From positions 62,001 to 126,000 of the forward strand of contig NZ_JACVPL010000005.1 in NCBI RefSeq assembly GCF_018881925.1: a stretch of DNA of 64,000 bases. Reading direction: 5' to 3'. The position numbers were made by a program, and so were the translations under genes. Under the pieces are notes generated by a model. That model ran no database searches, was not told where the DNA came from, and saw only the letters and a program-made list of their open reading frames with translations. Origin of the DNA: Polynucleobacter sp. Latsch14-2 (GTDB lineage: Bacteria; Pseudomonadota; Gammaproteobacteria; Burkholderiales; Burkholderiaceae). Of the stretch, positions 35,889 through 45,991 are shown in pieces (the first letter of the stretch is position 1; every line of letters starts with the position of its first letter).

Positions 35889-37193
35889 TTACGACTGCAT
35901 TAGGCGCCCTACAGCTTTGGAATAAACAATTTCCCCCTTGGCAAAGCGCTCATGATTCTCTTCAACATTAGCCAAATCGTACAAATAATTAACCATCAAA
36001 CCAGCTGATTGGCGTAAGCCTTTTCGAGAAAGGTCGCCCGCCCAATTGATTTGATGCAATTTTGCGCCATTGCCCAAATGAAACTTTGCAACCGGGTTGC
36101 CCGCGCGCGTCGCTGAGCCCAAACCTAAATAAATGCTCACTAAACACAGCAAAGCATTTTTTTCTTTCTCGGATGACTGGTCTGGATGCCAGCCAGCACT
36201 TAAGCGCTCGCTCCATGATTTAGCTTCCAAATCTAAAATTGCTAGCGCCTGATCACGCGCTAATTTAATAGCAGGCTTGAAGCTATCAGTCGATACAGCA
36301 TCACCAAAAGTTGCACCAGCTGCAAGCCAATCAATGAACCCAGGAATAGGAGATAAAGTCACAAAAGTTTTTAGGCTGGGAAACTCTGCTTTTAGTTGCA
36401 CCGCAACCCGCTTAATTAAAAAATTACCCATAGATACACCACGTAAACCTGGCTCGCAATTACTAATAGAGTAAAAAGCGGCCACCTTGAATTGATTTAG
36501 TTGGTCAACTGTTTCGGCCTTCTTATCCACCAAAGGCGTAATGACCGAAGGAATCTCAGGCAGCAAGGCCACTTCAACGAAGATCAGGGGCTCATTAGGC
36601 AATTGCGGATGAAAGAAGGCAAAACAACGGCGATCTGGCTGCAAGCGACGGCGTAAATCATCCCAACCGTCAATTGCGTGCACAGCTTCATGCTGAATTA
36701 ACTTCTCAAGAACTTCAGCTGGTGACTTCCAGTCCACACGATGCATTTTCAAGAAGCCTGGGTTAAACCAGGATGACAACAGGTGACGCATATCGAAATC
36801 CACTGCTGTTAATTCCGGCTTCTTTTCCAAAACCTGCAAAAGATCTCGGCGCATCTCTACTACTGCAGCCGTCCCTTCACTCGCGCGATTTAAGCGACGG
36901 AATAATTCTTGTCTTGGCGATTCAACAATTCGCTGTAAACGCACATAGTTCCGTGCGCTAGCTTCAGCAGCATAGCTTTGAGCTGCCTTCATGACTGCAT
37001 CAGCATCTGGGTTTAACTTCTCAAACAAGAAATTAAAGAATGGGATGTGCTGGTCTTTGCTGAGTTTGCGATAGTTGCTCACTACATCATCAGCCATGCT
37101 GACAGCATTAGATTCTCCGCGCTCTGAAATTAAGCGCTTGACGGCATTATTTGCCTTAGATAGGTTGCGGGCTTTTGCTAGCTTTTCCAGCAT
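35889..37193 (-). CDS. mcd: Malonyl-CoA decarboxylase
   Basis: A 434-residue MLYCD-type enzyme that turns malonyl-CoA into acetyl-CoA and CO2. It has an N-terminal helical domain and a GNAT-like catalytic domain with HEAVHAIDGWDDLRRRL, FFHPQLPNEPLIFVEVALL, SNCEPGLRGVSMGNFLIKRV (the conserved catalytic Ser region) and FHLGNGAKLHQINW with the conserved His. It is the first gene of the leftward malonate operon. Together with the synthetase it gives a two-step route from malonate to acetyl-CoA. Confidence 0.9.
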   Translation of the reverse strand: MLEKLAKARNLSKANNAVKRLISERGESNAVSMADDVVSNYRKLSKDQHIPFFNFLFEKLNPDADAVMKAAQSYAAEASARNYVRLQRIVESPRQELFRRLNRASEGTAAVVEMRRDLLQVLEKKPELTAVDFDMRHLLSSWFNPGFLKMHRVDWKSPAEVLEKLIQHEAVHAIDGWDDLRRRLQPDRRCFAFFHPQLPNEPLIFVEVALLPEIPSVITPLVDKKAETVDQLNQFKVAAFYSISNCEPGLRGVSMGNFLIKRVAVQLKAEFPSLKTFVTLSPIPGFIDWLAAGATFGDAVSTDSFKPAIKLARDQALAILDLEAKSWSERLSAGWHPDQSSEKEKNALLCLVSIYLGLGSATRAGNPVAKFHLGNGAKLHQINWAGDLSRKGLRQSAGLMVNYLYDLANVEENHERFAKGEIVYSKAVGRLMQS

Positions 37194-37319
37194 AGATATC
37201 TTTCGGGTGAGGTAAATGCGGTACGAAATTCTGCAAAATAGCCATAAAAGCAGTCTTTCAAAGATCTCATGGCACTAATTTTTTGAAGTTAGGCACAAAA
37301 GACTATAAAAACAAGATTT

Positions 37320-38120
37320 TTAACTACCGATGACTGCAGTTTTCGTATTTCTTCTCACTATAAGGTAAATTCCGAAAAAAATCATCGGAACACAAAGCCA
37401 CTGCCCCATTGATAAACCTAAGCCCAATAAACCCAAGAAAGCATCTGGCTCGCGGGCAAATTCAGCCAAAAACCGGCACAGGCCATAGCCAAGCAAAAAG
37501 AGTCCTGAAACCTGACCCAAACGATGCTGTTTTCTGGCATAAATCCAAAGAATGATGCCCAGCAAAAGACCTTCGCCTAACAGCTGATAAATCTGTGAAG
37601 GATGGCGTGGGATAGCATCCACCAAGGGAAAAATCATTGCCCAAGGCAAGTCTGTAGGGCGCCCCCACAACTCACCGTTAATAAAGTTACCAAGGCGGCC
37701 GAATGCCAAGCCAAAAGGAACCAGTGGCGCAACTAAGTCACTTACGACAAAGAAACTAGTCCGATGTTTATGCGCAAACCACAATAAGGCCAACAAGACT
37801 CCCAAGAGCCCGCCATGAAAAGACATGCCGCCTTCCCAGATTTTCAGAATATCCAAGGGATGGGAGAGGTAGTAGCCTGGCATATAAAACAAGGTGTAGC
37901 CAATCCGACCACCGAGAACCACGCCAAGCACGCCAGCGAATAGTAAATCTTCAAGGTCTTTATATGACCAGCCTAGAGCTTGATATTGAGGCGCCCGAAT
38001 CCGTAGACGTCCGAGCAGTAGAAATTGTCCAAAGGCCATCAAATACATCAAGCCATACCAATGAATCGCAAAAGAACCAATCCGAATAGCTGCAGGATCA
38101 AATTGAGGATGTATCAGCAT
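37320..38120 (-). CDS. lgt: Phosphatidylglycerol-prolipoprotein diacylglyceryl transferase
   Basis: Lgt attaches diacylglycerol to the lipobox Cys of prolipoproteins at the inner membrane. The 266-residue protein has about seven hydrophobic segments, [35 protein letters not shown], and the Lgt signature [14 protein letters not shown]. It is the third gene of pepA-holC-lgt; 6 bp separate it from holC. The malonate operon follows on the same strand after 126 bp. Confidence 0.95.
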   Translation of the reverse strand: MLIHPQFDPAAIRIGSFAIHWYGLMYLMAFGQFLLLGRLRIRAPQYQALGWSYKDLEDLLFAGVLGVVLGGRIGYTLFYMPGYYLSHPLDILKIWEGGMSFHGGLLGVLLALLWFAHKHRTSFFVVSDLVAPLVPFGLAFGRLGNFINGELWGRPTDLPWAMIFPLVDAIPRHPSQIYQLLGEGLLLGIILWIYARKQHRLGQVSGLFLLGYGLCRFLAEFAREPDAFLGLLGLGLSMGQWLCVPMIFFGIYLIVRRNTKTAVIGS

Positions 38121-38126
38121 AGCTCT

Positions 38127-38591
38127 TTAAGACTTGGACTGATCGAAGTTATGCAACTCATGACCCAAATCACGATAAGCCTTAAAACGTTCGCGCCCAG
38201 CCAAACGCTCGGCCTCGTTGACCGTAACCACCTCCACGATGCGCGGAAAGCGAGCGGCCAAAGCAGCCACATCGTTTGGCATACGCATACCCAAATGAAT
38301 CATGACATCCGCATGCGGCACAGAACTCAGGTCTGGCGATGCAAAATCATCAGTCAACACGATGGGCGTTTCTGCAGCAGCCTCATCACTCACAAAGCAG
38401 TGAGGTAAAAAATCACTGGCACTAAATGCCCACAGTAATTTATCGAGCTTCTTGAGATCGGCAAGCTCACCCACTATCACAATATTTCTGACGGGCTCAC
38501 CCACAGGAGTTGCGCTCCAAATCTTGCGCGTTAAACGGCAGGCGTATTCCAGCTTGTCGGCAACATTGCTATGAAAATCAATTCTCGCCAT
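38127..38591 (-). CDS. holC: DNA polymerase III subunit chi
   Basis: HolC links the clamp loader of the replicase to single-strand binding protein. The 154-residue protein has IDFHSNVADKLEYACRL, LDKLLWAFSASDFLPHC and PIVLTDD followed by a Rossmann-like C-terminal half, matching chi. It lies between pepA (18 bp upstream) and lgt; the pepA-holC pair is a common proteobacterial arrangement and supports the call. Confidence 0.88.
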   Translation of the reverse strand: MARIDFHSNVADKLEYACRLTRKIWSATPVGEPVRNIVIVGELADLKKLDKLLWAFSASDFLPHCFVSDEAAAETPIVLTDDFASPDLSSVPHADVMIHLGMRMPNDVAALAARFPRIVEVVTVNEAERLAGRERFKAYRDLGHELHNFDQSKS

Positions 38592-38609
38592 TCGTTTCAG
38601 CCCTACTGA

Positions 38610-40217
38610 CTATTGCTCAAGTAAATAGTTCACCAACAATGGTACTGGACGGGCAGTCGAGCCCTTTGCTGCACCACTCTTCCATGCGGTACCTGCGATA
38701 TCCAAATGCGCCCATTTATATTTCTCAGTAAAGCGCGACAAGAAACAGGCTGCAGTAACGCTGCCCGCTGGACGTCCACCAATATTAGCGACGTCGGCAA
38801 AGTTTGACTTCAATTGCTCATGGTAAGCGACATCCAGAGGCAGGCGCCATACAGTATCGAGGGATGACTGACCTGCTTTGGTTAAAGCATTTACCAAATC
38901 TTCATCATCAGAAAATAAACCGCTATGAACATGACCTAAAGCGATCACACAAGCACCTGTCAAGGTCGCCACATCAATGACTGCCTTTGGTTTAAAACGC
39001 TCAACATACGTTAAAGCATCACACAGAATTAAACGACCCTCAGCATCCGTATTTAAGATCTCGATGGTTTGACCAGACATACTCTTCACAATATCGCCGG
39101 GGCGAGTTGCTCCGCCAGAAGGCATATTTTCACAAGTCGGCACAACACCAATCACATTCTTTTTTAACTTCATCAAACCTGTTGCATACATAGTGCCGAT
39201 CACAGAAGCGGCACCGCACATGTCGTACTTCATCTCGTCCATGGCTTCACCTGGCTTTAAAGAGATACCACCAGTATCAAAAGTAATGCCTTTCCCCACC
39301 AACACAATCGGCGCCTCACCTGCTTTACCGCCTTGATGGCGCATCACAATAAATTGCGGGGGAGTATCGGAACCCTTGGCAACCGATAGGAATGACCCCA
39401 TACCCAAAGCTTCAATTTGCTTTCGACCCAATACTTCAACCTTAAGGCCGGCTTTTTTAATTAAGCTCTGAGCTGCTTTGCCCAAATACGTTGGGGTACA
39501 AATATTGGGCGGTAAATTGCCCAAATCTTTTGCTAGATTCATGCCCTCTACCATTGCAATACCTTCGGCAACGGCTGCCTTCAACTCTTTGGCACATTGA
39601 TCATTGCCTACAAAAGTAAGGTGTGCAAAAGTATCGGCTTTATCTTTCGCTTTAAATTTCATCGCCGCTTGTCTTACACCAAACCGATAAGCTTGATCAC
39701 CGGCATATTGAATGCTCAGGCGCACTTCCTCTGCCAAGAAAACGGCTTTATGGCCTAAAGCAAAACTGGGGGTAAACCAAATGGCATCCTCGATAGATCC
39801 CCCGCTCAGACTCTTCAATGCTGCTTTGGCAATCTTGGAATAAGCGCTCAAGTCGCGCGCCCCAGGCAAAGCAAGATCACCCAAGCTCACTAACAAGACT
39901 CGCTTCGCCTTAATACCGTTGGCAGTCCATGATTTTTCCGCTCTCAAGGTGCAGGTGGAGGCTTGCTTAGAATCTAAATCACCCACGACATTTGCATGGG
40001 TAACAGATCCGCAAAGCAGAAGATCGAGCTCGGACAGTAACCCAGGTTTTGGTTTCGCACCTCTGCCCCCTGAAAAGTCATCCAAATCAGTCTTGGCATA
40101 AGCCAATACGAGGCAATCGCTATTCTGGCCCAGCAGGAGGCTGAGGCTAGATTTAAGCTGTTTTGGGCTACGCAGGTCTGCTTGCGAGAAAATCTTGGTG
40201 CTAAATTGAATAGTCAT
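38610..40217 (-). CDS. pepA: Leucyl aminopeptidase (M17 family)
   Basis: A 535-residue M17 metallopeptidase that removes N-terminal residues from peptides in the cytoplasm. In some bacteria PepA also binds DNA. The N-terminal macro-like domain is followed by a catalytic domain with VGKGITFDTGGISLKPG, MKYDMCGAASVIG and NTDAEGRLILCDALTY, which hold the zinc ligands and the catalytic Lys and Arg. Slightly longer than the approximately 500 residues usual for the family. It is divergent from lptF with a 144-bp gap and heads the pepA-holC-lgt group. Confidence 0.94.
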   Translation of the reverse strand: MTIQFSTKIFSQADLRSPKQLKSSLSLLLGQNSDCLVLAYAKTDLDDFSGGRGAKPKPGLLSELDLLLCGSVTHANVVGDLDSKQASTCTLRAEKSWTANGIKAKRVLLVSLGDLALPGARDLSAYSKIAKAALKSLSGGSIEDAIWFTPSFALGHKAVFLAEEVRLSIQYAGDQAYRFGVRQAAMKFKAKDKADTFAHLTFVGNDQCAKELKAAVAEGIAMVEGMNLAKDLGNLPPNICTPTYLGKAAQSLIKKAGLKVEVLGRKQIEALGMGSFLSVAKGSDTPPQFIVMRHQGGKAGEAPIVLVGKGITFDTGGISLKPGEAMDEMKYDMCGAASVIGTMYATGLMKLKKNVIGVVPTCENMPSGGATRPGDIVKSMSGQTIEILNTDAEGRLILCDALTYVERFKPKAVIDVATLTGACVIALGHVHSGLFSDDEDLVNALTKAGQSSLDTVWRLPLDVAYHEQLKSNFADVANIGGRPAGSVTAACFLSRFTEKYKWAHLDIAGTAWKSGAAKGSTARPVPLLVNYLLEQ

Positions 40218-40361
40218 AGTTTATTGCGGTATTTTTAAGTCGATTCAAAGGGGGTTAATAGACATTTATCCATTATCCTCCGACATAAGGATAACTCCCC
40301 AAGCAACGCACCCATTGACCACCTAAGAAGCAAATTACAGTCCAAACTAGCGCAAGCACCC

Positions 40362-41477
40362 ATGATCTTTAAACAAGCCCTCCGCCGCGAACTCAGTTTT
40401 ACCACTGGTGGCGTCTTTTTGGTTTTGGTCACAATCATGGTCACTACCTTGGTCATTCGAATTCTGGGATTTGCAGCCAACGGTACCGTAAACCCTAAAG
40501 ATGCCTTGGTGCTCATCACCCTTGCAACCCTAGGTTATATGGCCGTACTACTCACGGTTTCTCTTTTTGTGGCCGTTTTAATTGTGCTGGTGCGCTGGTA
40601 TAAAGACTCAGAAATGATTGTCTGGTTTGCCAGTGGCTTAAGCATCTCGAATCTGATTCGCCCTATTCTGCAATTTGCCACCCCACTGATCATCATGATT
40701 GCCCTATTGGCACTTTTTGTTTGGCCCTGGGCTAATCGCGAGTCCACACTAATTAGTCAACGTTTTCAGCAGCGCGATGATGTCTCAATGATTGCGGCTG
40801 GTCAATTCAAAGAATCGGCAAAAGCAGAGCGGGTCTTTTTTATTGAAGAGTTAGATGTTGATAAAAATGAAGTTAAAAATGTCTTTGTTGCAGATAGTAA
40901 AAATGGACGTCTCAATATAGCCGTGGCCTCTACAGGCTTCATCCAAAACTCAGGCGATGGCGAAAAATCGATTGTTCTCAATCATGGTCGACGTTACGAA
41001 GGGCAGCCCACCCAGCCCGACTTCAGAATCCTAGAGTTTGATACCTATACAACGCAAATACACAAAAAAGAAATTTTGGCGCCCCTGCCACGCGATCGAG
41101 AAAAAACCATTCAAGAGTTAATCAACGAGCCCAACCCCGCTTTTGTTAAGCCTAGCCAAGCAGAGCTCCTGTGGCGCATTGGTCTACCCCTAATGGCCTT
41201 AGGCCTTGTGCTCATTGCCATTCCGTTGGCTTACGTCAATCCAAGGCTGGGAAATTACACCGCTATGTTCTACGCAGTATTGATTTATCTTATCTATAGC
41301 AACCTACTCAATCTGACCCAAAATTTTGTCTCTCAGGGAAAAATCAATGTCTACGTTGGCGTTTGGCCAATTCATGTATTAGCCCTCACGGTTGCAATTA
41401 TCTTGATACGAAATCGCATTAACCCCTCCCTGAAATGGTGGCGGCGCCAATTGCCCGCCTCATTCTCCAGCAAATGA
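40362..41477 (+). CDS. lptF: LPS export system permease LptF
   Basis: LptF pairs with LptG as the membrane part of the LptB2FG transporter, which pulls lipopolysaccharide out of the inner membrane. The 371-residue protein has three N-terminal helices (IFKQALRRELSFTTGGVFLV and two more), a periplasmic beta-jellyroll, and three C-terminal helices. The region RIGLPLMALGLVLIAIPLAYVNPR matches the family. It overlaps lptG by ATGA. It lies opposite pepA, the usual arrangement in beta- and gammaproteobacteria. Confidence 0.93.
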   Translation: MIFKQALRRELSFTTGGVFLVLVTIMVTTLVIRILGFAANGTVNPKDALVLITLATLGYMAVLLTVSLFVAVLIVLVRWYKDSEMIVWFASGLSISNLIRPILQFATPLIIMIALLALFVWPWANRESTLISQRFQQRDDVSMIAAGQFKESAKAERVFFIEELDVDKNEVKNVFVADSKNGRLNIAVASTGFIQNSGDGEKSIVLNHGRRYEGQPTQPDFRILEFDTYTTQIHKKEILAPLPRDREKTIQELINEPNPAFVKPSQAELLWRIGLPLMALGLVLIAIPLAYVNPRLGNYTAMFYAVLIYLIYSNLLNLTQNFVSQGKINVYVGVWPIHVLALTVAIILIRNRINPSLKWWRRQLPASFSSK

Positions 41478-42628
41478 AGCTACTCTTTCCTTACGTCTAC
41501 GAACGTTATCTAGCCAAGCAAATTTATAGTGCATTTGGCTTTATTTTATTTGCGCTAGTCGCGCTATTTTTGTTCTTTGATATCCTCAGCGAGCTTGGCT
41601 CAGTCAATGGACAGTACACACTCGTACTTGCTCTTTTACATGTGCTACTAAAGGCGCCAAGCCGCATTTCAGAAATCATTCCAGTGGCAGGATTAATCGG
41701 CAGCATCTATGTATTCGCAATGCTTGCCAGCCAATCAGAATTTACGATTTTGCGTATAGCAGGACTAGATGTGAAGCGTGGACTCACAACTCTTGCCAAA
41801 ATCTCCTTGCCCCTGATTGCGCTCACACTCATTATGAGTGAGTGGGTTGGGCCTTATTCAGAATCCATTTCAGATCAGGTTCGCATGAAGGCCCTGGGGT
41901 CAACTTTTGAATCGCAGTTTAGGACTGGGGTTTGGGTCAAAGATCGTCTACGCGATGAAGATGGCAGTGGACCCATCCGACCCGGCGTACGTTACGTGAA
42001 TGTCGGCAAGATTGAAAAAGGCAATGAGATTAAAAATATCCGCATGTATGAATTCGACGATGCGTATCGACTCCTTTCCATCAGAAGCGCGCTTTCTGGT
42101 CGCTTTGACCATACTGGTGTCTGGGTTTTAGATGATGTCACTGAAACCCGCTTTAAGGAAAATAAGCAAGCCGATCCCTTAAACCCCGTGTACTCAGCAC
42201 AAACCTTCACCCTTCCCATACTCAGCCTTGAGTCCGAAGTGACACCACAAATTTTGAATGTGCTTTTAGTTAGTCCGGAAAAGATGTCTATTTTTAGTCT
42301 TGGGCAATTTATTAATCACCTACAAGAAAATAAACAAGATACGCAAAGGCACTCCATTGCCTTTTGGAAAAAAGTGATCTATCCATTCACTATTTTTGTG
42401 ATGCTGACTTTAGCCCTGCCTTTTGCTTATCTCAAGGTACGCGCAGGCAGTGTTGGCATCAAAGTATTTGGCGGAATTATGCTGGGTATGAGCTTTCAGC
42501 TATTTAACTCCTTGTTTTCAAATGTGGGCTTGTTGGGTTCGTGGCCAACCTTACTTACCGCCCTGATCCCGCCACTAGTCTACTTTTTGCTAGCCATCTT
42601 GGCGCTGCGCTGGGTATCTAAAGCTTAA
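41474..42628 (+). CDS. lptG: LPS export system permease LptG
   Basis: LptG is the second permease of the lipopolysaccharide exporter. The 384-residue protein starts at ATG 41474 (MKLLFPYVYERYLAKQIYS), sharing ATGA with the lptF stop. A longer frame from 41435 would duplicate lptF sequence in another frame. It has the six-helix plus jellyroll layout, LFLFFDILSELG, EFTILRIAGL and the C-terminal FAYLKVRAGSVGIKVFGGIMLG. A LysR gene follows after 64 bp. Confidence 0.93.
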   Translation: MKLLFPYVYERYLAKQIYSAFGFILFALVALFLFFDILSELGSVNGQYTLVLALLHVLLKAPSRISEIIPVAGLIGSIYVFAMLASQSEFTILRIAGLDVKRGLTTLAKISLPLIALTLIMSEWVGPYSESISDQVRMKALGSTFESQFRTGVWVKDRLRDEDGSGPIRPGVRYVNVGKIEKGNEIKNIRMYEFDDAYRLLSIRSALSGRFDHTGVWVLDDVTETRFKENKQADPLNPVYSAQTFTLPILSLESEVTPQILNVLLVSPEKMSIFSLGQFINHLQENKQDTQRHSIAFWKKVIYPFTIFVMLTLALPFAYLKVRAGSVGIKVFGGIMLGMSFQLFNSLFSNVGLLGSWPTLLTALIPPLVYFLLAILALRWVSKA

Positions 42629-42635
42629 TACCTAG

Positions 42636-42650
42636 AATTCATATAGAATT
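42636..42650. promoter_or_regulatory. Candidate LysR-type operator before the CysB-like gene
   Basis: AATTC-ATATA-GAATT is a perfect inverted repeat 42 bp before the regulator start, and a related GATTCATATA follows at 42652. It fits the T-N11-A form of LysR sites and might serve autoregulation. The surrounding 64 bp are very AT-rich, so chance is a real alternative. Confidence 0.3.
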
Positions 42651-42692
42651 TGATTCATATATCTATGTAGGTATATACGATCGGAATCTAAT

Positions 42693-43634
42693 ATGAATCT
42701 ACACCAATTTCGCTTTGTACGAGAAGCTGTTAGGCAGAACTTCAATCTCACCACTGCTGCTAAGGCTTTATTTACCTCTCAGCCGGGGGTTTCTAAGGCC
42801 ATCATCGAGCTAGAGGATGAACTCGGTGTTGAAATTTTTCGCCGACATGGCAAGCGTGTTCGCTCATTAACTGAGCCCGGTAAGCGCATCCTCTTATCGA
42901 TTGAACGGATTCTCGATGAAGTGGAAACACTCAAACGCGTTGGCAAAGATTTTGCCAGTCAGGATCAAGGGAGTTTTGTCATTGCCACTACCCACACTCA
43001 GGCACGCTATGCCCTGCCAAAAGTGCTCACTGAATTTACCAAGCGCTTTCCTAAGGTACGGGTAAGCATTCAGCAGGGTAGTCCAGGTCAAATCGCTGAG
43101 CTCCTAACCCATGATCGCGCGGATATTGCGATTGCAACTGAAGGCATTGCCAATACCCCTGGCGTGCTCGCCCTGCCAGGCTATCAATGGCAACACGTCG
43201 TGATGGTGCCGCTTAGCCACCCCTTGCTTAACCAAGCAACAGTGACCCTAGAAGAGATCGCAAAGTATCCGATCATTACATATGACAAAGCATTTGCGGG
43301 GCGGAGCAAAATCGATGCTGCCTTTGCACAAAGAAACATCACACCAGATATTATTTTGGAAGCAATCGATGCAGACGTTATCAAAACCTATGTTGAAACT
43401 GGAATGGGAATTGGAATCGCCGCAGGTCACGCCTACGATCAAGACAGAGATCGCAATCTCAAAATCATTCCTGCTGGACATTTATTCGGCAATAACGTAA
43501 CTCACCTTGGCGTTAAACAAGGGGCTTATCTGCGGTCTTTTGTATACACCTTTATTGAACTTTTCTCGCCAACGCTTACACGCAAAATCGTTGAACAAGC
43601 TATGTCGAGTGAGGCAGATACTTACGAAATTTGA
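42693..43634 (+). CDS. cysB: CysB-type LysR family transcriptional regulator
   Basis: A 313-residue LysR protein resembling CysB/Cbl, which control sulfate assimilation and sulfonate use. The HTH is NLTTAAKALFTSQPGVSKAIIELEDELG near 17-44, followed by a helical linker and an effector domain with TTHTQARYALPKVLTEF and GIGIAAGHAYDQDRD. These stretches are typical of CysB rather than general LysR proteins. The neighbours are not sulfur genes. Inducer by family: acetylserine or sulfate-related ligands. It ends 37 bp before a bidirectional hairpin. Confidence 0.82.
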   Translation: MNLHQFRFVREAVRQNFNLTTAAKALFTSQPGVSKAIIELEDELGVEIFRRHGKRVRSLTEPGKRILLSIERILDEVETLKRVGKDFASQDQGSFVIATTHTQARYALPKVLTEFTKRFPKVRVSIQQGSPGQIAELLTHDRADIAIATEGIANTPGVLALPGYQWQHVVMVPLSHPLLNQATVTLEEIAKYPIITYDKAFAGRSKIDAAFAQRNITPDIILEAIDADVIKTYVETGMGIGIAAGHAYDQDRDRNLKIIPAGHLFGNNVTHLGVKQGAYLRSFVYTFIELFSPTLTRKIVEQAMSSEADTYEI

Positions 43635-43670
43635 GCTGCGCCTTAATTGAGGGAGAGATGGTTCATATCA

Positions 43671-43702
43671 AAGAAAATGCCCCGCATTAGCAGGGCATTC
43701 TT
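43671..43702. terminator. Bidirectional rho-independent terminator
   Basis: AATGCCC (43676-43682) and GGGCATT (43693-43699) form a stem with a 10-nt loop. On the minus strand it is followed by TTTTCTTT and would end the tRNA-Leu transcript 9 bp past its CCA end. On the plus strand CTTTAATTT follows, so it can also end the regulator message. Confidence 0.8.
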
Positions 43703-43707
43703 TAATT

Positions 43708-43792
43708 TGGTGCCTCGGGGCGGACTCGAACCGCCACGCCTTGCGGCACCGGATTTTGAGTCCGGCACGTCTACCAATTCCATCACCGAGGC
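43708..43792 (-). tRNA. tRNA-Leu (anticodon CAA)
   Basis: The minus strand reads GCCTCGGTGATGGAATTGGT at its 5' end and finishes in CCCCGAGGCACCA, giving a 7-bp acceptor stem with an encoded CCA. The anticodon stem CCGGA/TCCGG encloses CTCAAAA, so the anticodon is CAA, reading UUG. A long variable arm (TGCCGCAAGGCGT) and GGTTCGAGTCC T-loop confirm a class-II tRNA. Length is 85 nt. No other tRNA is nearby. Confidence 0.97.
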
Positions 43793-43934
43793 AGGTGTTT
43801 GCAGTGGAAAAACTGCATTAGTAACAGCTAAGAGGTGAGAGTGTAACAAAAAAAGGAGCTGGAGCGCCATCCTTTGACTCAGTACCCCTTAAAATAGCTC
43901 TCTCTAGCCACATTCTGCAAAAGGACTTACCCGT

Positions 43935-44654
43935 ATGGCCGGCCACTCAAAATGGGCCAATATTCAGCACCGCAAAGGTCGTCAAGACGAGAAGCGCGGC
44001 AAGATTTGGACCAAGCTCATTAAAGAAATCACTGTAGCGGCTAAGTTAGGTGGCGGCGACGTTGCCACCAATCCCCGCTTGCGTCTGGCGATTGACAAAG
44101 CCAAAGACTCCAATATGCCCAATGACAATGTCCAAAGAGCGATTCAACGCGGCACTGGCTCACTGGAGGGCGTCAACTATGAAGAGATTCGTTACGAAGG
44201 TTATGGCATCAATGGTGCCGCCGTTATTGTCGACTGCCTCACGGATAATCGCACCAGAACGGTTGCTGAAGTTCGCCATGCCTTTAATAAAAATGGTGGC
44301 AACATGGGCACAGAAGGTTCAGTCGCTTTTTTATTTAAGCACTGCGGGCAGATGCTCTTTGCGCCAGGGATTAATGAAGATCAACTAATGGAAGCTGCGC
44401 TTGATGCGGGCGCTGAAGATGTCATCACCCATGATGATGGCTCCCTCGAAGTATTGACGCCTGTACCCGATTTTCCGAAAGTACAGGATGCACTGAGCAA
44501 GGCTGGCTTCAAAGCGGAACTGGCCACGATAGCCATGCGACCCGAAACAGAAATTGCACTTGAAGGTGATCAAGCGGAAAGTATGCAGAAATTATTAGAT
44601 GCGCTCGAGAACTTAGATGATGTGCAAGAAGTTTTTAGTAATGTTGCATTCTGA
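43935..44654 (+). CDS. yebC: YebC/PmpR family protein
   Basis: A 239-residue three-domain YebC protein. It begins [20 protein letters not shown] and contains [20 protein letters not shown] and [14 protein letters not shown], the family signatures. YebC proteins have been described as transcription regulators and, more recently, as ribosome-associated factors that help translation of difficult (poly-proline) sequences. Which applies here is not visible. purD follows after 37 bp on the same strand. Confidence 0.93.
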   Translation: MAGHSKWANIQHRKGRQDEKRGKIWTKLIKEITVAAKLGGGDVATNPRLRLAIDKAKDSNMPNDNVQRAIQRGTGSLEGVNYEEIRYEGYGINGAAVIVDCLTDNRTRTVAEVRHAFNKNGGNMGTEGSVAFLFKHCGQMLFAPGINEDQLMEAALDAGAEDVITHDDGSLEVLTPVPDFPKVQDALSKAGFKAELATIAMRPETEIALEGDQAESMQKLLDALENLDDVQEVFSNVAF

Positions 44655-44691
44655 TTTACATCCTATTCACCAATATTCTTATTAGCTTGCT

Positions 44692-45969
44692 ATGAAAATT
44701 CTCTTAATTGGTTCAGGTGGTCGCGAACATGCACTCGCTTGGAAATTGGCGCAATCGCCCCAAGTGCAAACCGTCTACGTTGCACCGGGTAATGGCGGCA
44801 CCGCTACAGCCAAACAATCCACCGCAGGGATTCAAAACCTACCCATCTCAGACTTACAAGATCTCGCAGAATTTGCAAAACGCGAAAAGATTCACCTCAC
44901 AGTAGTCGGTCCCGAGGCGCCATTAGCAGCCGGAATTGTCGATGTATTCCGCGCAAACGGATTACGTATTTTCGGGCCCACGCAACTAGCGGCACAACTT
45001 GAGTCCTCAAAGGACTTCTCTAAAGCCTTTATGAAACGTCATGGTATTCCGACTGCAGATTACCAAACATTTTCAAATGCACTAGAAGCACATGCCTATA
45101 TTGATGCTAAAGGCGCTCCCATTGTGATCAAAGCAGATGGCTTGGCGGCCGGTAAGGGCGTAGTGGTTGCCATGAGTCTTGAGGAAGCACACGCAGCAGT
45201 AGATATGATGCTGGCGGACAACAAACTTGGCAACGCAGGGGCTCGTGTCGTCATTGAAGAATTCCTGACAGGCGAAGAAGCTAGCTTCATTGTTTTAGTG
45301 GATGGTAAAAATGTACTTGCCCTAGCCACCAGTCAAGACCATAAGCGTTTACTTGATGCCGACCAAGGCCCCAACACAGGCGGAATGGGTGCGTACTCTC
45401 CAGCGCCAGTCGTAACGCCAGAGATTCATGCGCGTGCCCTACGCGAAGTAATCATGCCGACTGTTAAAGGCATGGCAGCCGATGGCCTACCCTATACCGG
45501 CTTCCTCTACGCCGGCTTGATGATCGCCTCCGACGGCAAAATCAAAACTCTGGAATTTAATTGCCGTATGGGTGACCCAGAAACTCAACCGATCATGGCA
45601 CGTTTACGCAGTGACTTAGTTCATGCATTAGATAAAGCTGTCGATGGCAAGCTTGATGAGGTTGAGCTTGAGTGGGACCGCCGCACTGCCTTGGGTGTAG
45701 TGCTCGCAGCTCATAACTACCCAGACACTCCTCGCAATGGCGATGTCATTACGGGCATTCCAGCCGATACCGAAGATCAACTCACTTTTCATGCGGGCAC
45801 CAAGTTCCAAGATGGTAAGTTAGTGACTTCCGGCGGTCGTGTAATGTGTGTCGTTGGACTGGCCGATACAGTGCGTAGCGCCCAACAAAAAGCCTATGAA
45901 GCCATTTCTAAAATTCAATTTGATGGCATGCAATATCGCAAAGATATTGGCTATCGTGCAATCAAATAA
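44692..45969 (+). CDS. purD: Phosphoribosylamine-glycine ligase
   Basis: PurD joins phosphoribosylamine and glycine with ATP in purine synthesis. The 425-residue protein starts MKILLIGSGGREHALAWKLA. It contains VVGPEAPLAAGIVD, GDPETQPIM and the ATP-grasp stretch APIVIKADGLAAGKGVVVA, and ends with the C-terminal lobe. It fits the family length of about 425-430. It leads a rightward run purD-hemF-nadD-rsfS-rlmH-maf-rng with short gaps. Confidence 0.97.
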   Translation: MKILLIGSGGREHALAWKLAQSPQVQTVYVAPGNGGTATAKQSTAGIQNLPISDLQDLAEFAKREKIHLTVVGPEAPLAAGIVDVFRANGLRIFGPTQLAAQLESSKDFSKAFMKRHGIPTADYQTFSNALEAHAYIDAKGAPIVIKADGLAAGKGVVVAMSLEEAHAAVDMMLADNKLGNAGARVVIEEFLTGEEASFIVLVDGKNVLALATSQDHKRLLDADQGPNTGGMGAYSPAPVVTPEIHARALREVIMPTVKGMAADGLPYTGFLYAGLMIASDGKIKTLEFNCRMGDPETQPIMARLRSDLVHALDKAVDGKLDEVELEWDRRTALGVVLAAHNYPDTPRNGDVITGIPADTEDQLTFHAGTKFQDGKLVTSGGRVMCVVGLADTVRSAQQKAYEAISKIQFDGMQYRKDIGYRAIK

Positions 45970-45991
45970 TTTATAGGAAAGTTTTATTTCC

